From positions 62,001 through 126,000 of the forward strand of contig NZ_JQEI01000035.1 in the NCBI RefSeq assembly GCF_000743355.1: a stretch of 64,000 nucleotides of DNA, given 5' to 3'. Source of the stretch: Serratia sp. Ag1. Lineage in GTDB: Bacteria; Pseudomonadota; Gammaproteobacteria; Enterobacterales; Enterobacteriaceae. The notes under the pieces were generated by a model. The model was given only the letters and a program-made list of their open reading frames with translations. It was not told where the DNA came from and made no database searches. The translations under genes were made by a program, and so were the position numbers. This document shows positions 50,563 through 60,383 of the stretch, piece after piece (positions within the stretch are counted from its first letter, which is position 1; each line of letters opens with the position of its first letter).

Positions 50563-51135
50563 TTAATGAGACATAGCCACGCTGTGCTGCGTGCTGTTCA
50601 TCAACGTGATTTGTCTCAGCGACTGCCACAAACGTTCTTTATCGCCGTCCTTTAAGTTAACCTGCTCAACTGCCTTCATAAAGGCGGTGCGATCGGTGAA
50701 TTGCTTATTATGAGATAAGGTTTGGCTGATTCCGGCCAGAATTGCGGTGCTTAAAGCGCTAATTTTTGCTCTGACCTGATCCAGTGGCGCGGGTTGCCAG
50801 CCTGTTTCCTGTGCGGCCAGCCAGTCAGCTCGGTAGCGATACTGAATGGCTTTGGCGGCATCCATTTGCGCCTGAATGAAAGGTTTTACTGACTCGCCGT
50901 CCAGCCCGAGTTTTTCAGCCTCGGTCACTGAGCTTGCCAGCACTTTCGCTTCCTGTTGCAAGTCCTCAATGGCAAGATGGTTTTTCGCCTTGTAGCCTGC
51001 GACGTCTTTCATATGGGACAAACGCTGGTTAATCAATGAGGCCACATCGGTGTGTGGTGTTGGTGCAGCCAGAGTGGTTGCAGAAAAAAGCAATCCTGCC
51101 CAAAGCAGTCGTTTCAGTGAGACTTTTCTATCCAT
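50563..51135 (-). CDS. aroQ: Periplasmic chorismate mutase (AroQ gamma)
   Basis: 190 aa with signal peptide (LKRLLWAGLLFSATTLAAPT). LINQRLSHMKDVAGYKAKNH, KPFIQAQMDAAKAIQYRYRA and the C-terminal helices fit the secreted AroQ-gamma class known from Yersinia and Salmonella. It turns chorismate into prephenate in the periplasm; the biological purpose there is unsettled. It is the first host gene right of the prophage. Confidence 0.9.
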   Translation of the reverse strand: MDRKVSLKRLLWAGLLFSATTLAAPTPHTDVASLINQRLSHMKDVAGYKAKNHLAIEDLQQEAKVLASSVTEAEKLGLDGESVKPFIQAQMDAAKAIQYRYRADWLAAQETGWQPAPLDQVRAKISALSTAILAGISQTLSHNKQFTDRTAFMKAVEQVNLKDGDKERLWQSLRQITLMNSTQHSVAMSH

Positions 51136-51339
51136 TTAATTTCACCTGTCAATCAGTCGGCAACTTGCCCAGAATTTCAAACCTATTCATTCCCCGACAG
51201 AATGATGCACAACGGGTTGAATTGTCCAATAAAATGCTGACGCTGCGCGTGGGTGGGCGCTTGCAGGTCTGTCATCTGGTACAGCCTCAAAAATTACAGG
51301 TATAATCCCACACATTATTCAACTGGTTTAGAAACGAAA

Positions 51340-51879
51340 ATGACAAAACTCACCTTACAAGAGCAGATGCTGAAAGCTGGATTAGTGACCAGCAAAAAAA
51401 TAGCCAAAGTGCAAAAAACGGCTAAAAAATCACGAGTTCAGGCCCGTGAGGCCAGAGAGGCGGTGGAAGAAAATAAAAAAGCACAGCTTGAGCGTGATAA
51501 ACAGCTAAGTGAACAGCAGAAGCAGGCTGCTTTATCTAAAGAATACAAAGCGCAGGTGAAGCAACTGATTGAAATGAACAGAATCGACCTTTCAAAAGGT
51601 GACATTGGTTTTAACTTTACAGACAATAATTTAATTAAAAAAATCATGGTGGATAAGCTTACTCAAGCTCATCTGATCAGTGGCCGTCTTGCCATTGCCC
51701 GTTTGGTTGTTGATAACAGCGGTGCGAGTGAATACGTGATTATCCCCGCGAGCGTAGCCGATAAAATCACGCAGCGCGATGCGAACAGCATTGTATTAAA
51801 CAGTGCGCTCAGTCAGGAAGAGCAGGATGAAGATGATCCGTATGCCGATTTCAAAGTACCTGACGATTTGATGTGGTAA
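51340..51879 (+). CDS. yaiL: YaiL (DUF2058 family)
   Basis: 179 aa, ATG at 51340; longer starts in frame cross the promoter region. KLTLQEQMLKAGLVTSKK, QKQAALSKEYKAQVKQLIEM and the end DDPYADFKVPDDLMW are almost identical to E. coli YaiL. A highly charged coiled-coil protein annotated as nucleoprotein/polynucleotide-associated; function unproven. Confidence 0.95.
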   Translation: MTKLTLQEQMLKAGLVTSKKIAKVQKTAKKSRVQAREAREAVEENKKAQLERDKQLSEQQKQAALSKEYKAQVKQLIEMNRIDLSKGDIGFNFTDNNLIKKIMVDKLTQAHLISGRLAIARLVVDNSGASEYVIIPASVADKITQRDANSIVLNSALSQEEQDEDDPYADFKVPDDLMW

Positions 51880-51897
51880 TAAAGCGTTAAAAAACAA

Positions 51898-51924
51898 AAA
51901 AAGGGCGCGAACCTGCCGCGCCCG
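51898..51924. terminator. Terminator between yaiL and nifJ
   Basis: GGGCGCG-AACCTGC-CGCGCCC with an A run on the yaiL side: as T run it terminates nifJ (minus strand); it may serve yaiL as well. Confidence 0.8.
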
Positions 51925-51930
51925 AAGAGG

Positions 51931-54900
51931 TTACTCTGAGAGTGACTTCTCTGCTTTACCCGCCAGCAGGCTGAGGAAATCGTATTTCTGTTTCAGCTCT
52001 TTTTCTGCTGCCTGATAAAGCGCTGCGGCTACGTCCGGCTGCTGCGTATTAAGGCGACGGAAGCGTTGCTCTTTATTCAAGGTTGCGGCCAGATCGCTAT
52101 TGGGCGGGCGAGAGTCCAACACCAACGGCAATTTTCCTTCATCCGCCCGGCGCGGATCAAAGCGATAGAGCGGCCAGAATCCTGTCGCAGTTAATTGCTT
52201 CATCTGATCGTGGCTGAGCGCCAGATCGTAACCATGCTCTTCACACGGGCTGTAGGCGATGATCAACGATGGGCCGGGGTAGGCTTCGGCTTCCTGAATC
52301 GCTTTCACCGTCTGGTTAAGCTGCGCCCCCAGTGAGATCTGTGCGACATACACGTGACCATACATCATCATGCTGACGCCGAGATCTTTGCGCGCCTTGC
52401 GCTTACCGTGCTCACCAAACTTGGTGACTGCACCCAAAGGTGTCGCTTTGGATTGCTGCCCGCCGGTATTGGAATAGCATTGCGTATCCAACACCAACAC
52501 ATTGACGTTTTCCGTCAGGCTCAGCACATGATCCAGGCCGCCAAAGCCGATATCGTAAGCCCAACCATCACCGCCAATCAGCCAGATGGATTTATCCACC
52601 AGATAGTCGGCGTCGGTGGCCAACTGTTTGGCATCGTTGCCGGTCATAGTGACCAACAGGCTGCGTAATTCAGCAATTTGCTGGCGGCGTGTTTCTGGTA
52701 CGATCTCGTCGGCCTGCAGCGCGCTGACCAGGGGCGCTGGCAGTTGGGGAGCCAAGGTTGCCAGCAGGCGCAGCACGCGGCGGCGGTGTTGATCGACCGT
52801 TAAACGGAAACCTAAACCAAATTCGGCGTTGTCCTCAAACAGCGAGTTGGCCCATGCCGGGCCACGGCCAGCGGCGTTGGTGGTGTAAGGCGTGGTCGGC
52901 AGGTTACCGCCGTAGATAGAGGAACAGCCGGTGGCATTGGCGATCAGCAGGCGATCGCCATACAGCTGCGTCAGCAGTTTGATGTACGGCGTTTCACCGC
53001 AGCCGGAACAGGCACCGGAGTATTCGAACAGCGGCGAGATCAATTGTGAAGTGCGGATGTCGATGCGCTCTATCTGAGCCGGATCGATTTCCGGTAGTTG
53101 CAGGAAGAAGTCGTAATGGGCTTTTTCTTCCGTGAGATGTTCCAGGCGCGAAGCCATATTGATCGCTTTGATTTCCGGGTTCTGGCGGTCTTTCGCTGGG
53201 CACACTTCTACACACAGGTTGCAACCGGTGCAATCCTCAGGGGCGACCTGCAGCACATACTTCTGGCCGCGCATATCACGCGCTTTTACATCTAAAGATT
53301 GCAGGGTGATGGGGGCGTGCTCCATCGCCTGCGGCTGAACCACTTTGGCGCGGATCGCCGAATGTGGGCAAGCGGCGACGCAATGGTTGCACTGAGTACA
53401 TAAATCCGGCTGCCAGATGGGGATCTCTTCGGCAATGTTACGTTTTTCCCACTGGGTGGTGCCCACCGGCCAAGTACCGTCCGGCGGGAAAGCCGACACC
53501 GGCAAGGCATCGCCAAGCCCGGCCAGCATCGCGGCGGTGACGGTTTTGACAAAGTCTGGCGCGGTATCGGCAACCACTGGCGGGCGCAGCGGGCTGTGGT
53601 GGTCAATCGGCTGCAGTGGGATCGCCGTGAGCGCATTCAGCGTTGCTCCCAGCGCCTGCCAGTTACGTTCGACAATCTCCTGGCCTTTATTGCTGTAGCT
53701 GCGGGCAATGGCATCCTGCAACTGTTGCAACGCCACGTTGCCGGGCAAGACCTGCGTCAGGTGGAAAAACGCCATCTGCATGACGGTGTTGATCCGCGCA
53801 CCTAGCTGGCATTCTCGCGCCAGTTTAGCGGCGTTGATAATGTAGAATTTTGCCTGGCGCTGATTAAGTAGCGCCTGAACCTCTTGCGGCAGGCGTGTCC
53901 AAACCTCTTCCGCGCTATACGGTGTATTCAGCAGGAACGTACCGCCAGGTTTCAGGCGTTCCACCATTTGGTATTTGTCGATGAATTGCCATTGGTGGCA
54001 ACCAACGAAATCGGCCTGGGTGACCAGATAGGCTGAATTGATCGGCTTTTCGCTGGCCCGCAGATGTGACACGGTCAAACCGCCAGCCTTTTTTGAGTCG
54101 TAAACAAAATAGCCTTGTGCATACAGCGGGGTGCTGTTGCCGATGATTTTGATGTTGTTCTTGGTGGCTGACACCGAACCGTCGCTACCCAGGCCGTAGA
54201 ACAGGGCTTCCAACGTGGCACGTTGTGGCAGAGCTTCGGTGCTCAATGGCAGAGAGAGGCCGGTCACATCGTCGAAAATCCCCACGGTAAAACGTGGACG
54301 AGGCTGATCGAGATTCAATTCATTGAATACCGCCAATGCGCAGTCTGGGCCGAACTCTTTTGAAGACAACCCATAACGCCCACCAATCACTCGTGGCAGA
54401 GTGGTGCGCTCCCCACGGCTGTAGGCTTCTGCCAGCGCGGTCATGACGTCCAGATACAGCGGTTCAGCCAGTGCGCCGGGTTCTTTGGTGCGATCGAGCA
54501 CGGCGATTTTCTGCACGCTTTCCGGCAGCGCGGCGAGCAGGTGTTGGGCAGAGAATGGGCGGAACAGGCGCACTTTCAGCAGGCCGACCTTTTCGCCACG
54601 GGCCAGCAAGGTGTCGATCACTTCTTCGCAGGTGCCGATGGCTGAGCCCATCAGGATCGCCACGCGCTCGGCCTGCGGATGGCCGTAATACTCAAATGGC
54701 TGATAGCGACGGCCAGTCAGTTGGGCAAACTTGTCCATCGCTGCGCTGACGTGGCGATAGGTGCTGTCGTACCACGGATTAGTAGCTTCACGCGATTGGA
54801 AATAGGTATCCGGATTGGCGGAGGTGCCGCGTACCACCGGGCGTTCTGGCGAAAGGGCGCGGCTACGGTGTGCATCAATCGCCTCTTGCGGCAGCATTTG

Positions 54901-55464
54901 CAGCAATGTTTCATCGCTCAAAGGAGCGATCTTGTTGATTTCGTGGGAAGTGCGGAAACCATCAAAAAAATGGATGAACGGAATACGGCTGTTCAAGGTG
55001 GCGGTTTGAGATATCAGCGCAAAATCCTGCGCTTCCTGCACGTTGCTGGCACACAACATGGCGCAGCCAGTTTGGCGCACGGCCATCACGTCGGAGTGAT
55101 CGCCGAAGATCGAGAGCGCGTGGGTGGCAACGGTGCGTGCCGCGACATGCAGGACGAAAGGTGTCAGTTCCCCGGCCAGTTTGTACAAAGACGGGATCAT
55201 CAGTAACAATCCCTGGGACGAGGTGAACGAGGTCGATAAAGCTCCGGTTTGCAAGGCACCGTGCACGGTGCCTATGGCACCACCTTCAGACTGCATTTCC
55301 ACGACGTGTGGAATATCTCCCCAGATATTTTTCTTGCCATCGCCAGCCCAGGAATCAGCCTGTTCTGCCATCGTTGAACTTGGGGTAATGGGATAAATAG
55401 CAATCACTTCATTGGTGCGGTAGGCCACGGAGGCGACAGCGTTATTACCATCGGTAGTTATCAT
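51931..55464 (-). CDS. nifJ: Pyruvate:flavodoxin/ferredoxin oxidoreductase
   Basis: 1177 aa (E. coli YdbK 1174). The start MITTDGNNAVASVAYRTNEV at 55464 is the family start; a further 11 codons upstream are untranslated. Order: pyrimidine-binding domain (residues 1-~250), transketolase C-like domain II, domain III with SVSATKNN, two 4Fe-4S motifs CTQCNHCVAACP and CTGCNLCVEVCP (~690-755), and the TPP domain with CSGCGETPYIKLL and GDGWAYDIGFGG. Converts pyruvate to acetyl-CoA and reduced flavodoxin, important under anaerobic or oxidative conditions. Confidence 0.96.
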   Translation of the reverse strand: MITTDGNNAVASVAYRTNEVIAIYPITPSSTMAEQADSWAGDGKKNIWGDIPHVVEMQSEGGAIGTVHGALQTGALSTSFTSSQGLLLMIPSLYKLAGELTPFVLHVAARTVATHALSIFGDHSDVMAVRQTGCAMLCASNVQEAQDFALISQTATLNSRIPFIHFFDGFRTSHEINKIAPLSDETLLQMLPQEAIDAHRSRALSPERPVVRGTSANPDTYFQSREATNPWYDSTYRHVSAAMDKFAQLTGRRYQPFEYYGHPQAERVAILMGSAIGTCEEVIDTLLARGEKVGLLKVRLFRPFSAQHLLAALPESVQKIAVLDRTKEPGALAEPLYLDVMTALAEAYSRGERTTLPRVIGGRYGLSSKEFGPDCALAVFNELNLDQPRPRFTVGIFDDVTGLSLPLSTEALPQRATLEALFYGLGSDGSVSATKNNIKIIGNSTPLYAQGYFVYDSKKAGGLTVSHLRASEKPINSAYLVTQADFVGCHQWQFIDKYQMVERLKPGGTFLLNTPYSAEEVWTRLPQEVQALLNQRQAKFYIINAAKLARECQLGARINTVMQMAFFHLTQVLPGNVALQQLQDAIARSYSNKGQEIVERNWQALGATLNALTAIPLQPIDHHSPLRPPVVADTAPDFVKTVTAAMLAGLGDALPVSAFPPDGTWPVGTTQWEKRNIAEEIPIWQPDLCTQCNHCVAACPHSAIRAKVVQPQAMEHAPITLQSLDVKARDMRGQKYVLQVAPEDCTGCNLCVEVCPAKDRQNPEIKAINMASRLEHLTEEKAHYDFFLQLPEIDPAQIERIDIRTSQLISPLFEYSGACSGCGETPYIKLLTQLYGDRLLIANATGCSSIYGGNLPTTPYTTNAAGRGPAWANSLFEDNAEFGLGFRLTVDQHRRRVLRLLATLAPQLPAPLVSALQADEIVPETRRQQIAELRSLLVTMTGNDAKQLATDADYLVDKSIWLIGGDGWAYDIGFGGLDHVLSLTENVNVLVLDTQCYSNTGGQQSKATPLGAVTKFGEHGKRKARKDLGVSMMMYGHVYVAQISLGAQLNQTVKAIQEAEAYPGPSLIIAYSPCEEHGYDLALSHDQMKQLTATGFWPLYRFDPRRADEGKLPLVLDSRPPNSDLAATLNKEQRFRRLNTQQPDVAAALYQAAEKELKQKYDFLSLLAGKAEKSLSE

Positions 55465-55676
55465 TTCTGGTACCTTTCTGTGCTCACAACGCTGCAAAAG
55501 CGATCTTTTGCAGTAATGTTGAAAGTCTAACAGAGGGGGATATTCACGCTTTATCGCATTTGTGTGGCCCTCTGTTTAGGTTCAGGTTCAGCTACGATAT
55601 AGTTACTGAGGTTTAAGACCAATTTAATCTCTGTGATTCATACTAATACAACGCGATTCAAACAGAAGATAATGTT

Positions 55677-56009
55677 ATGACCGGATTGATGTATTTGACC
55701 ATGGCGATCATCGCCGAAGTGATTGCCACAACCATGCTGAAAGCCTCTGAGGGATTTACCCGTCTGTGGCCTTCGGTGGTGGTGGTCGTAGGCTATGCTA
55801 TTGCATTTTGGGGGTTATCGATGGTGGTAAAAACCATGCCGCTTGGGATTGTTTATGCCATCTGGTCAGGTATGGGCATTGTGCTGGTTTCGGTAGCTGC
55901 GGTGTTTATTTATCAGCAGAAATTGGATCTGCCTGCCGTTTTAGGGATGGGGTTAATTATTGCCGGGGTGCTGGTGATTAATTTATTTTCAAAATCGTCG
56001 GTGCACTGA
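55677..56009 (+). CDS. emrE: Small multidrug resistance efflux protein (EmrE-like)
   Basis: 110 aa, four membrane helices, the SMR family length. Glu14-equivalent in AIIAEVIATTMLKASEGFTR, GIVYAIWSGMGIVLVS and GLIIAGVLVINLFS match EmrE. Proton-coupled export of quaternary cations such as ethidium. Divergent from nifJ. Confidence 0.93.
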   Translation: MTGLMYLTMAIIAEVIATTMLKASEGFTRLWPSVVVVVGYAIAFWGLSMVVKTMPLGIVYAIWSGMGIVLVSVAAVFIYQQKLDLPAVLGMGLIIAGVLVINLFSKSSVH

Positions 56010-56200
56010 TTATTCGTTACAGCGTTTCTTACCGGTCAAAAAAAAGACAAGTAAACGCACTGCAATATTTCCATTATTTAATTATCAGGCTAAATTAAAT
56101 AGGTTTGCATCAAATCTGCCCTTGGGCGGGTTTTGAGTAGACAAATTAGAGTCATGGCGATTTTACACAGCGAAGTCGTAACGGGTTCAGGGGTAAAATA

Positions 56201-56464
56201 ATGATTACAGCAAAATGGCTGCTTGCCAGCGTCGTACTGGTTTTGGCTGCTTGCAGCAGCAATAACAACGAAGAACCACCGCAGATCGGCACCAGTGCCA
56301 ATATTGGCACCATTCCTACCAGCGCACATTGTGCCAGCGTGGGGGGCGTCACCACTATTGCGCATAACCTGAACGGTGATACGTTAAGGATGTGCCAAAT
56401 GCCAAACGGCAAACAGTGTGAAGAAACGGCATTAGGGCAGGGAGCTTGTGCTAATGCCGGGTGA
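56201..56464 (+). CDS. DUF333 lipoprotein
   Basis: 87 aa; lipobox LAAC at residues ~15-18 (WLLASVVLVLAACSSNNN), then DUF333 features HCASVGGVTTI and RMCQMPNGKQCEE. Similar lipoproteins sit next to ldhA in E. coli (ydbJ region). Function unknown; often called hemolysin-like without evidence. Confidence 0.82.
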   Translation: MITAKWLLASVVLVLAACSSNNNEEPPQIGTSANIGTIPTSAHCASVGGVTTIAHNLNGDTLRMCQMPNGKQCEETALGQGACANAG

Positions 56465-56472
56465 CTCGGTGA

Positions 56473-56493
56473 CCGGGCCATGTATTGGCCCGG
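56473..56493. terminator. Hairpin between convergent genes
   Basis: Perfect 8-bp stem CCGGGCCA-tgtat-TGGCCCGG between the lipoprotein gene and ldhA. No T run on either side, so a classical terminator is uncertain. Confidence 0.4.
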
Positions 56494-56507
56494 CTTGCTG
56501 GGGGCAA

Positions 56508-57494
56508 TTAGAGTTGATTCGGGCAGGTTTCGCCGTTTGAAAGTTGCTCGATATTTCTCAGCGTAGTTTCCGAGATGCTGGTGAGCGCCTCTTCGGTCAG
56601 GAAAGCCTGGTGGCCGGTGAACAGCACGTTATGGCAGGCTGACAGGCGGCGGAAAACGTCATCCTGAATCACGTCGTTAGATTTATCTTCAAAGAACAAA
56701 TCGCGTTCGTTTTCGTAAACGTCCATCCCCAGTGCCCCGATTTTCTGTTGTTTCAGTGCGTCAATCGCCGCTGATGAATCAATCAACCCGCCACGGCTGG
56801 TGTTAATCACCATAACGCCGTCGCTCATTAACGCAAACGCATCGGCATTCAGCAGGTGGTGATTTTCTGGTGTTAGCGGGCAGTGCAAGGTGATCACGTC
56901 AGATTTGCCATACAGCGTTTTCAGATCGACATATTCCGCGCCCAATTCAAGCGCCTGTTCGCTGGGGTAGGGATCGTAGGCCAACAGCTTCATGCCGAAC
57001 CCTTTCAGAATACGCATGGTAGCGACGCCGATCTTGCCGGTGCCGATCACCCCTGCCGTGCGGTTGTGCATATTGAAACCGATCAATCCTTCCAGCGAGA
57101 AGTTGGCGTCGCGGGTGCGTTGGTAGGCGCGATGAATGCGGCGGTTCAGGCACATCATCATACCTACGGCATGTTCCGCGACCGCTTCCGGTGAATAGGC
57201 AGGAACGCGCACCACTTTGATCCCTAACTCTTTAGCGGCATCCAAATCAACGTTATTAAAGCCAGCACAGCGCAGGGCAAGGATCTCAACGCCCATCGCA
57301 GCCAACTCTTGCAACACTGCGCGGCAGCCATCGTCATTCACAAAAATACACACGGCTTTGCAGCCGTGGGCGGTTTTGGCGGTTTTCTGGCTGAGAAGAA
57401 AGTCAAAAAACTCCAGCTCATAACCAAACTGCTGATTTACCAGCTCTAGGTACTTGCGGTCATACTGTTTGGTACTGTAAATCGCCATTTTCAT
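56508..57494 (-). CDS. ldhA: D-lactate dehydrogenase (fermentative)
   Basis: 328 aa, family length. AGVIGTGKIGVATMRILKGF is the NAD-binding motif; catalytic Arg (NTSRGG), Glu (DVYENERDLFFED) and His (FTGHQAF) are in place. Reduces pyruvate to D-lactate in fermentation. A strong match to E. coli LdhA throughout. Confidence 0.97.
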   Translation of the reverse strand: MKMAIYSTKQYDRKYLELVNQQFGYELEFFDFLLSQKTAKTAHGCKAVCIFVNDDGCRAVLQELAAMGVEILALRCAGFNNVDLDAAKELGIKVVRVPAYSPEAVAEHAVGMMMCLNRRIHRAYQRTRDANFSLEGLIGFNMHNRTAGVIGTGKIGVATMRILKGFGMKLLAYDPYPSEQALELGAEYVDLKTLYGKSDVITLHCPLTPENHHLLNADAFALMSDGVMVINTSRGGLIDSSAAIDALKQQKIGALGMDVYENERDLFFEDKSNDVIQDDVFRRLSACHNVLFTGHQAFLTEEALTSISETTLRNIEQLSNGETCPNQL

Positions 57495-57603
57495 CGTGGT
57501 TTCTCCCGCGTAACAATAGATCTAATTTAGACTGTTTTGCTAAATTCGACAATGAGTTAGCTTGCCAGTACGCTCAGGGTAAACTAGGGTTTAGTGCTGG
57601 GAA

Positions 57604-57675
57604 TCAGTACGTTATAGCCAAAATAATGATGGCGAAACCAAGCAGCAGCGATGTTCGGTAAGGGAAATGGATCAT
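57604..57675 (-). CDS. Possible 23-aa membrane peptide upstream of ldhA
   Basis: 23 codons, ATG at 57675 with AGGTGAAG at good distance. Product MIHFPYRTSLLLGFAIIILA... has one membrane helix preceded by a basic residue, like the many tiny membrane proteins of enterobacteria. It lies 110 bp upstream of ldhA on the same strand, in the gap before divergent ydbH. No homologue recalled. Confidence 0.45.
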   Translation of the reverse strand: MIHFPYRTSLLLGFAIIILAITY

Positions 57676-57770
57676 CTTCACCTGATAGGGGATTCATGCC
57701 ATTATTAGCCGCGATTTAACGGCAAGAACGCTGTTTCAACCGTGTTTATCAGGAATAAAATCAGCGCGTA

Positions 57771-60383
57771 ATGACAAAAAGATTAAGCATATCCATTGGG
57801 ATAATCGCGGGGATGATCCTGCTGTTAATCACGCTGTGGCAGACGCTGCCACGCTGGTTACCACGCGCACTGACACCTTGGCTGCCACAGGGGAGCCAGT
57901 TGGTGTTGCAGGGGCCGCTGCGTTGGCAGCAAGGGGCTTTGCGTATTAGCACTGTGCGCTTCCAGGCACAAGGCTGTGTGCTCGCTGATGCCAGTGCTTT
58001 GAGCCTGACTTATCAAGCTGGTCACTGGCAGTTGAATAGCGATCGTCTAGCGGTAGATACGGCCTGCCTGCCTAAATTACCGGCTGGGGATACCAGCAAA
58101 ACACCACTGACGCTGGATCGGTTACAACGCCAGCTACCGCCGTTTGACCTGAACATCAACCGGTTTACTCTCACTCCGTGGCAGTTTTATGCCGGGAAGT
58201 TACAGTTGCTGTCTTCGGCTGATGGCCAGCACCTGCATTACCAAGGTGAGAATCTGAGTGCGGAAGCCGTGCTGGATAATCGCCAGCAACTGGCGATCAA
58301 TCGCTTGAGTGTGATGCCGCCTAACGGTGTTACACCGGTGCAACTCAACGGTAAAATGATCGTGCCGTTGGATCTGAGCAGTTTGCCTGCGCAAGGGGCG
58401 CTGCAAGGAGAAGTGCAAACCGCCTATCTGAAAAACCCTTTGTTGCTGGATTTGCGCTGGCAACAGCAACAAGGTGTGTTGACGTTAACGGAAAAAGGCA
58501 GCGAACAGCCTTTGGCGACGTTACCATGGGAAGTCACACCCCAGCAGATCCGTATTAACCAGGGAGAATGGCGCTGGCCTTATATTGAGCAACCGCTGAG
58601 CGGCGGATTGAGCATGGCGTTACATGACTGGAGCCAAGGGCTGGATGAAGCTCAAATCAGTGCTCGCCTGAATGTGATCACCGCCGGGCACAACGGCAAA
58701 GGTAACGCCGTGTTGACGCTGGGGCCAGGCACCGTTGGGCTGACCCATAGCGATCTTGGCTTCCAACTGACGGGTCAGGCCAATCTGGCCAATTTTTCGG
58801 TCACTGCCACCATTCCTGGCGTACTCAGCGGCACCATTCTCAACCCCACTCTGGTGTTACAGTCCGGCTCGTTGCTGCGCGCCTGGGGACAGGTAACTCC
58901 TGACATGAAGCTGGAAGAGGCCCGTTTGCCACTGGCAGGCGTCAACGTGAGCGCTACAGGCATCACCGGGCGATTGCAGGCGATTATCAGCGCCAGCGAT
59001 CGTTATTGGGGGCGCTTCCGGTTGCATATGGATGGGCAGGCGCAGACATTCTGGCCAGACAACGGTCATTGGCAATGGCAGTATTGGGGGAGTGGTCGGT
59101 TGCCCCCGTTACAAGCCAGTTGGGATGTGGCTGGGCGCGGTGATTGGCAGGACTCCACCATTACGCTCAAGCAACTGTCCACCGGATTCCAACAGCTTAA
59201 ATATGGTATGGCGACCGTAGTGGCACCCCGGCTGACACTCAGCCAACCGCTGGTGTGGCAGCGTGATGCCACCACGCCGCGCTTTGATGGCCGTGTGCAA
59301 CTGGTCGCAGAACGGGTTAATTTCAACAATGGTGCGCATCTGCCGTCTTCGGTGCTGGATTTACAACTCAGCGGTAAGGAACCTGACAATTTCCAATGGC
59401 AGGGCACACTGCAAGCCAGGCAGATCGGGCCGATCACGCTACGGGGGCGTTGGGACGGTGAACGCTTGCGCGGTGAAGGCTGGTGGCCAAAACAGTCGCT
59501 GACGGTATTCCAACCGCTGATTTCACCGGAGCTGAACTTTAAACTGCGTGATGGCCAATTTTATGCGCAGTCGGCGTTTTCAGCCGCACGTGAACAGGGT
59601 TTTGAAGCCGGTGGCCATTGGGTAGTGAGAAACGGTGGCATGTGGTTGAGCGACGGTGAAGTGAGTGGGGTGGATTTTGTGCTGCCTTACCGGCTAAAAA
59701 ATCATCATTGGCAGTTTGGTGCCAGGCGGCCAGTGATGTTGCGTATCAAGTTGCTCAATAATTTGTTTGCCATTCAGAATATTAGCGCCGATTTACAGGG
59801 AACTTACCCTTACAGTGAGGCACAACCGCTGACGTTGAGCAACGTTGGCTTTGATATTTTGGATGGGCATATCAGCCTGTCTGCTTTACGGTTGCCGCAG
59901 CATGTTGCAGCGGTTTTGAAACTGGATAAAGTCGACCTCAGCGCCTTGTTTACCGCTCTGAATCCGAAGCAGTTTGCGATGTCGGGCCGGGTGAATGGTG
60001 AATTGCCGTTGTTTCTTAATCATCCCAAGTGGTTGGTGCGTGATGGCTGGCTCGCCAATGCTGATCCGCTGACGCTGCGGCTCGATAAAGACATGGCCGA
60101 TGCGCTCGCCAGCAATAACTTTGCAACCGGCATTGCCATCGATTGGCTGCGTTATATTGAAATCAGCCGCTTGAAGGCGCGGGTTGATCTCGACAACTTG
60201 GGTGAACTGGTGCTGCAGGCGCAAATAAATGGCACTAACCCGCAGAAAAACGCGGAACGTGGCATTATTCTTAATTACAACCATCAGGAAAACGTGTTTC
60301 ATCTGTGGCGCAGCTTGCGTTTTGGCGACAATTTACAGGAGTGGCTCGAGCAGGCCCTCTCAAAACCTGGGGAACAACCATGA
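57771..60383 (+). CDS. ydbH: YdbH, AsmA-like envelope lipid-transport protein
   Basis: 870 aa (E. coli 879). One N-terminal membrane anchor (SIGIIAGMILLLITLWQTLP), then a long periplasmic beta-rich part of the AsmA/TamB-like family ending with DUF2125-like repeats (LLNNLFAIQNISADLQGTYP). YdbH works with TamB and YhdP in moving phospholipids to the outer membrane. The stop overlaps ynbE (ATGA). Confidence 0.95.
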   Translation: MTKRLSISIGIIAGMILLLITLWQTLPRWLPRALTPWLPQGSQLVLQGPLRWQQGALRISTVRFQAQGCVLADASALSLTYQAGHWQLNSDRLAVDTACLPKLPAGDTSKTPLTLDRLQRQLPPFDLNINRFTLTPWQFYAGKLQLLSSADGQHLHYQGENLSAEAVLDNRQQLAINRLSVMPPNGVTPVQLNGKMIVPLDLSSLPAQGALQGEVQTAYLKNPLLLDLRWQQQQGVLTLTEKGSEQPLATLPWEVTPQQIRINQGEWRWPYIEQPLSGGLSMALHDWSQGLDEAQISARLNVITAGHNGKGNAVLTLGPGTVGLTHSDLGFQLTGQANLANFSVTATIPGVLSGTILNPTLVLQSGSLLRAWGQVTPDMKLEEARLPLAGVNVSATGITGRLQAIISASDRYWGRFRLHMDGQAQTFWPDNGHWQWQYWGSGRLPPLQASWDVAGRGDWQDSTITLKQLSTGFQQLKYGMATVVAPRLTLSQPLVWQRDATTPRFDGRVQLVAERVNFNNGAHLPSSVLDLQLSGKEPDNFQWQGTLQARQIGPITLRGRWDGERLRGEGWWPKQSLTVFQPLISPELNFKLRDGQFYAQSAFSAAREQGFEAGGHWVVRNGGMWLSDGEVSGVDFVLPYRLKNHHWQFGARRPVMLRIKLLNNLFAIQNISADLQGTYPYSEAQPLTLSNVGFDILDGHISLSALRLPQHVAAVLKLDKVDLSALFTALNPKQFAMSGRVNGELPLFLNHPKWLVRDGWLANADPLTLRLDKDMADALASNNFATGIAIDWLRYIEISRLKARVDLDNLGELVLQAQINGTNPQKNAERGIILNYNHQENVFHLWRSLRFGDNLQEWLEQALSKPGEQP

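Noticed and set aside
50330..50566. 78-codon plus-strand ORF over the right att site
   Set aside because: It is antisense to the integrase remnant, which explains the sequence better.
51931..55497. Many long open frames antisense to nifJ (for example 54679-55206)
   Set aside because: They are shadows of a GC-rich conserved gene; no ribosome sites and no recognisable domains.
55465..55497. Upstream start for nifJ adding 11 residues
   Set aside because: All known homologues start MIT-DGN; the extra codons cover the leader.
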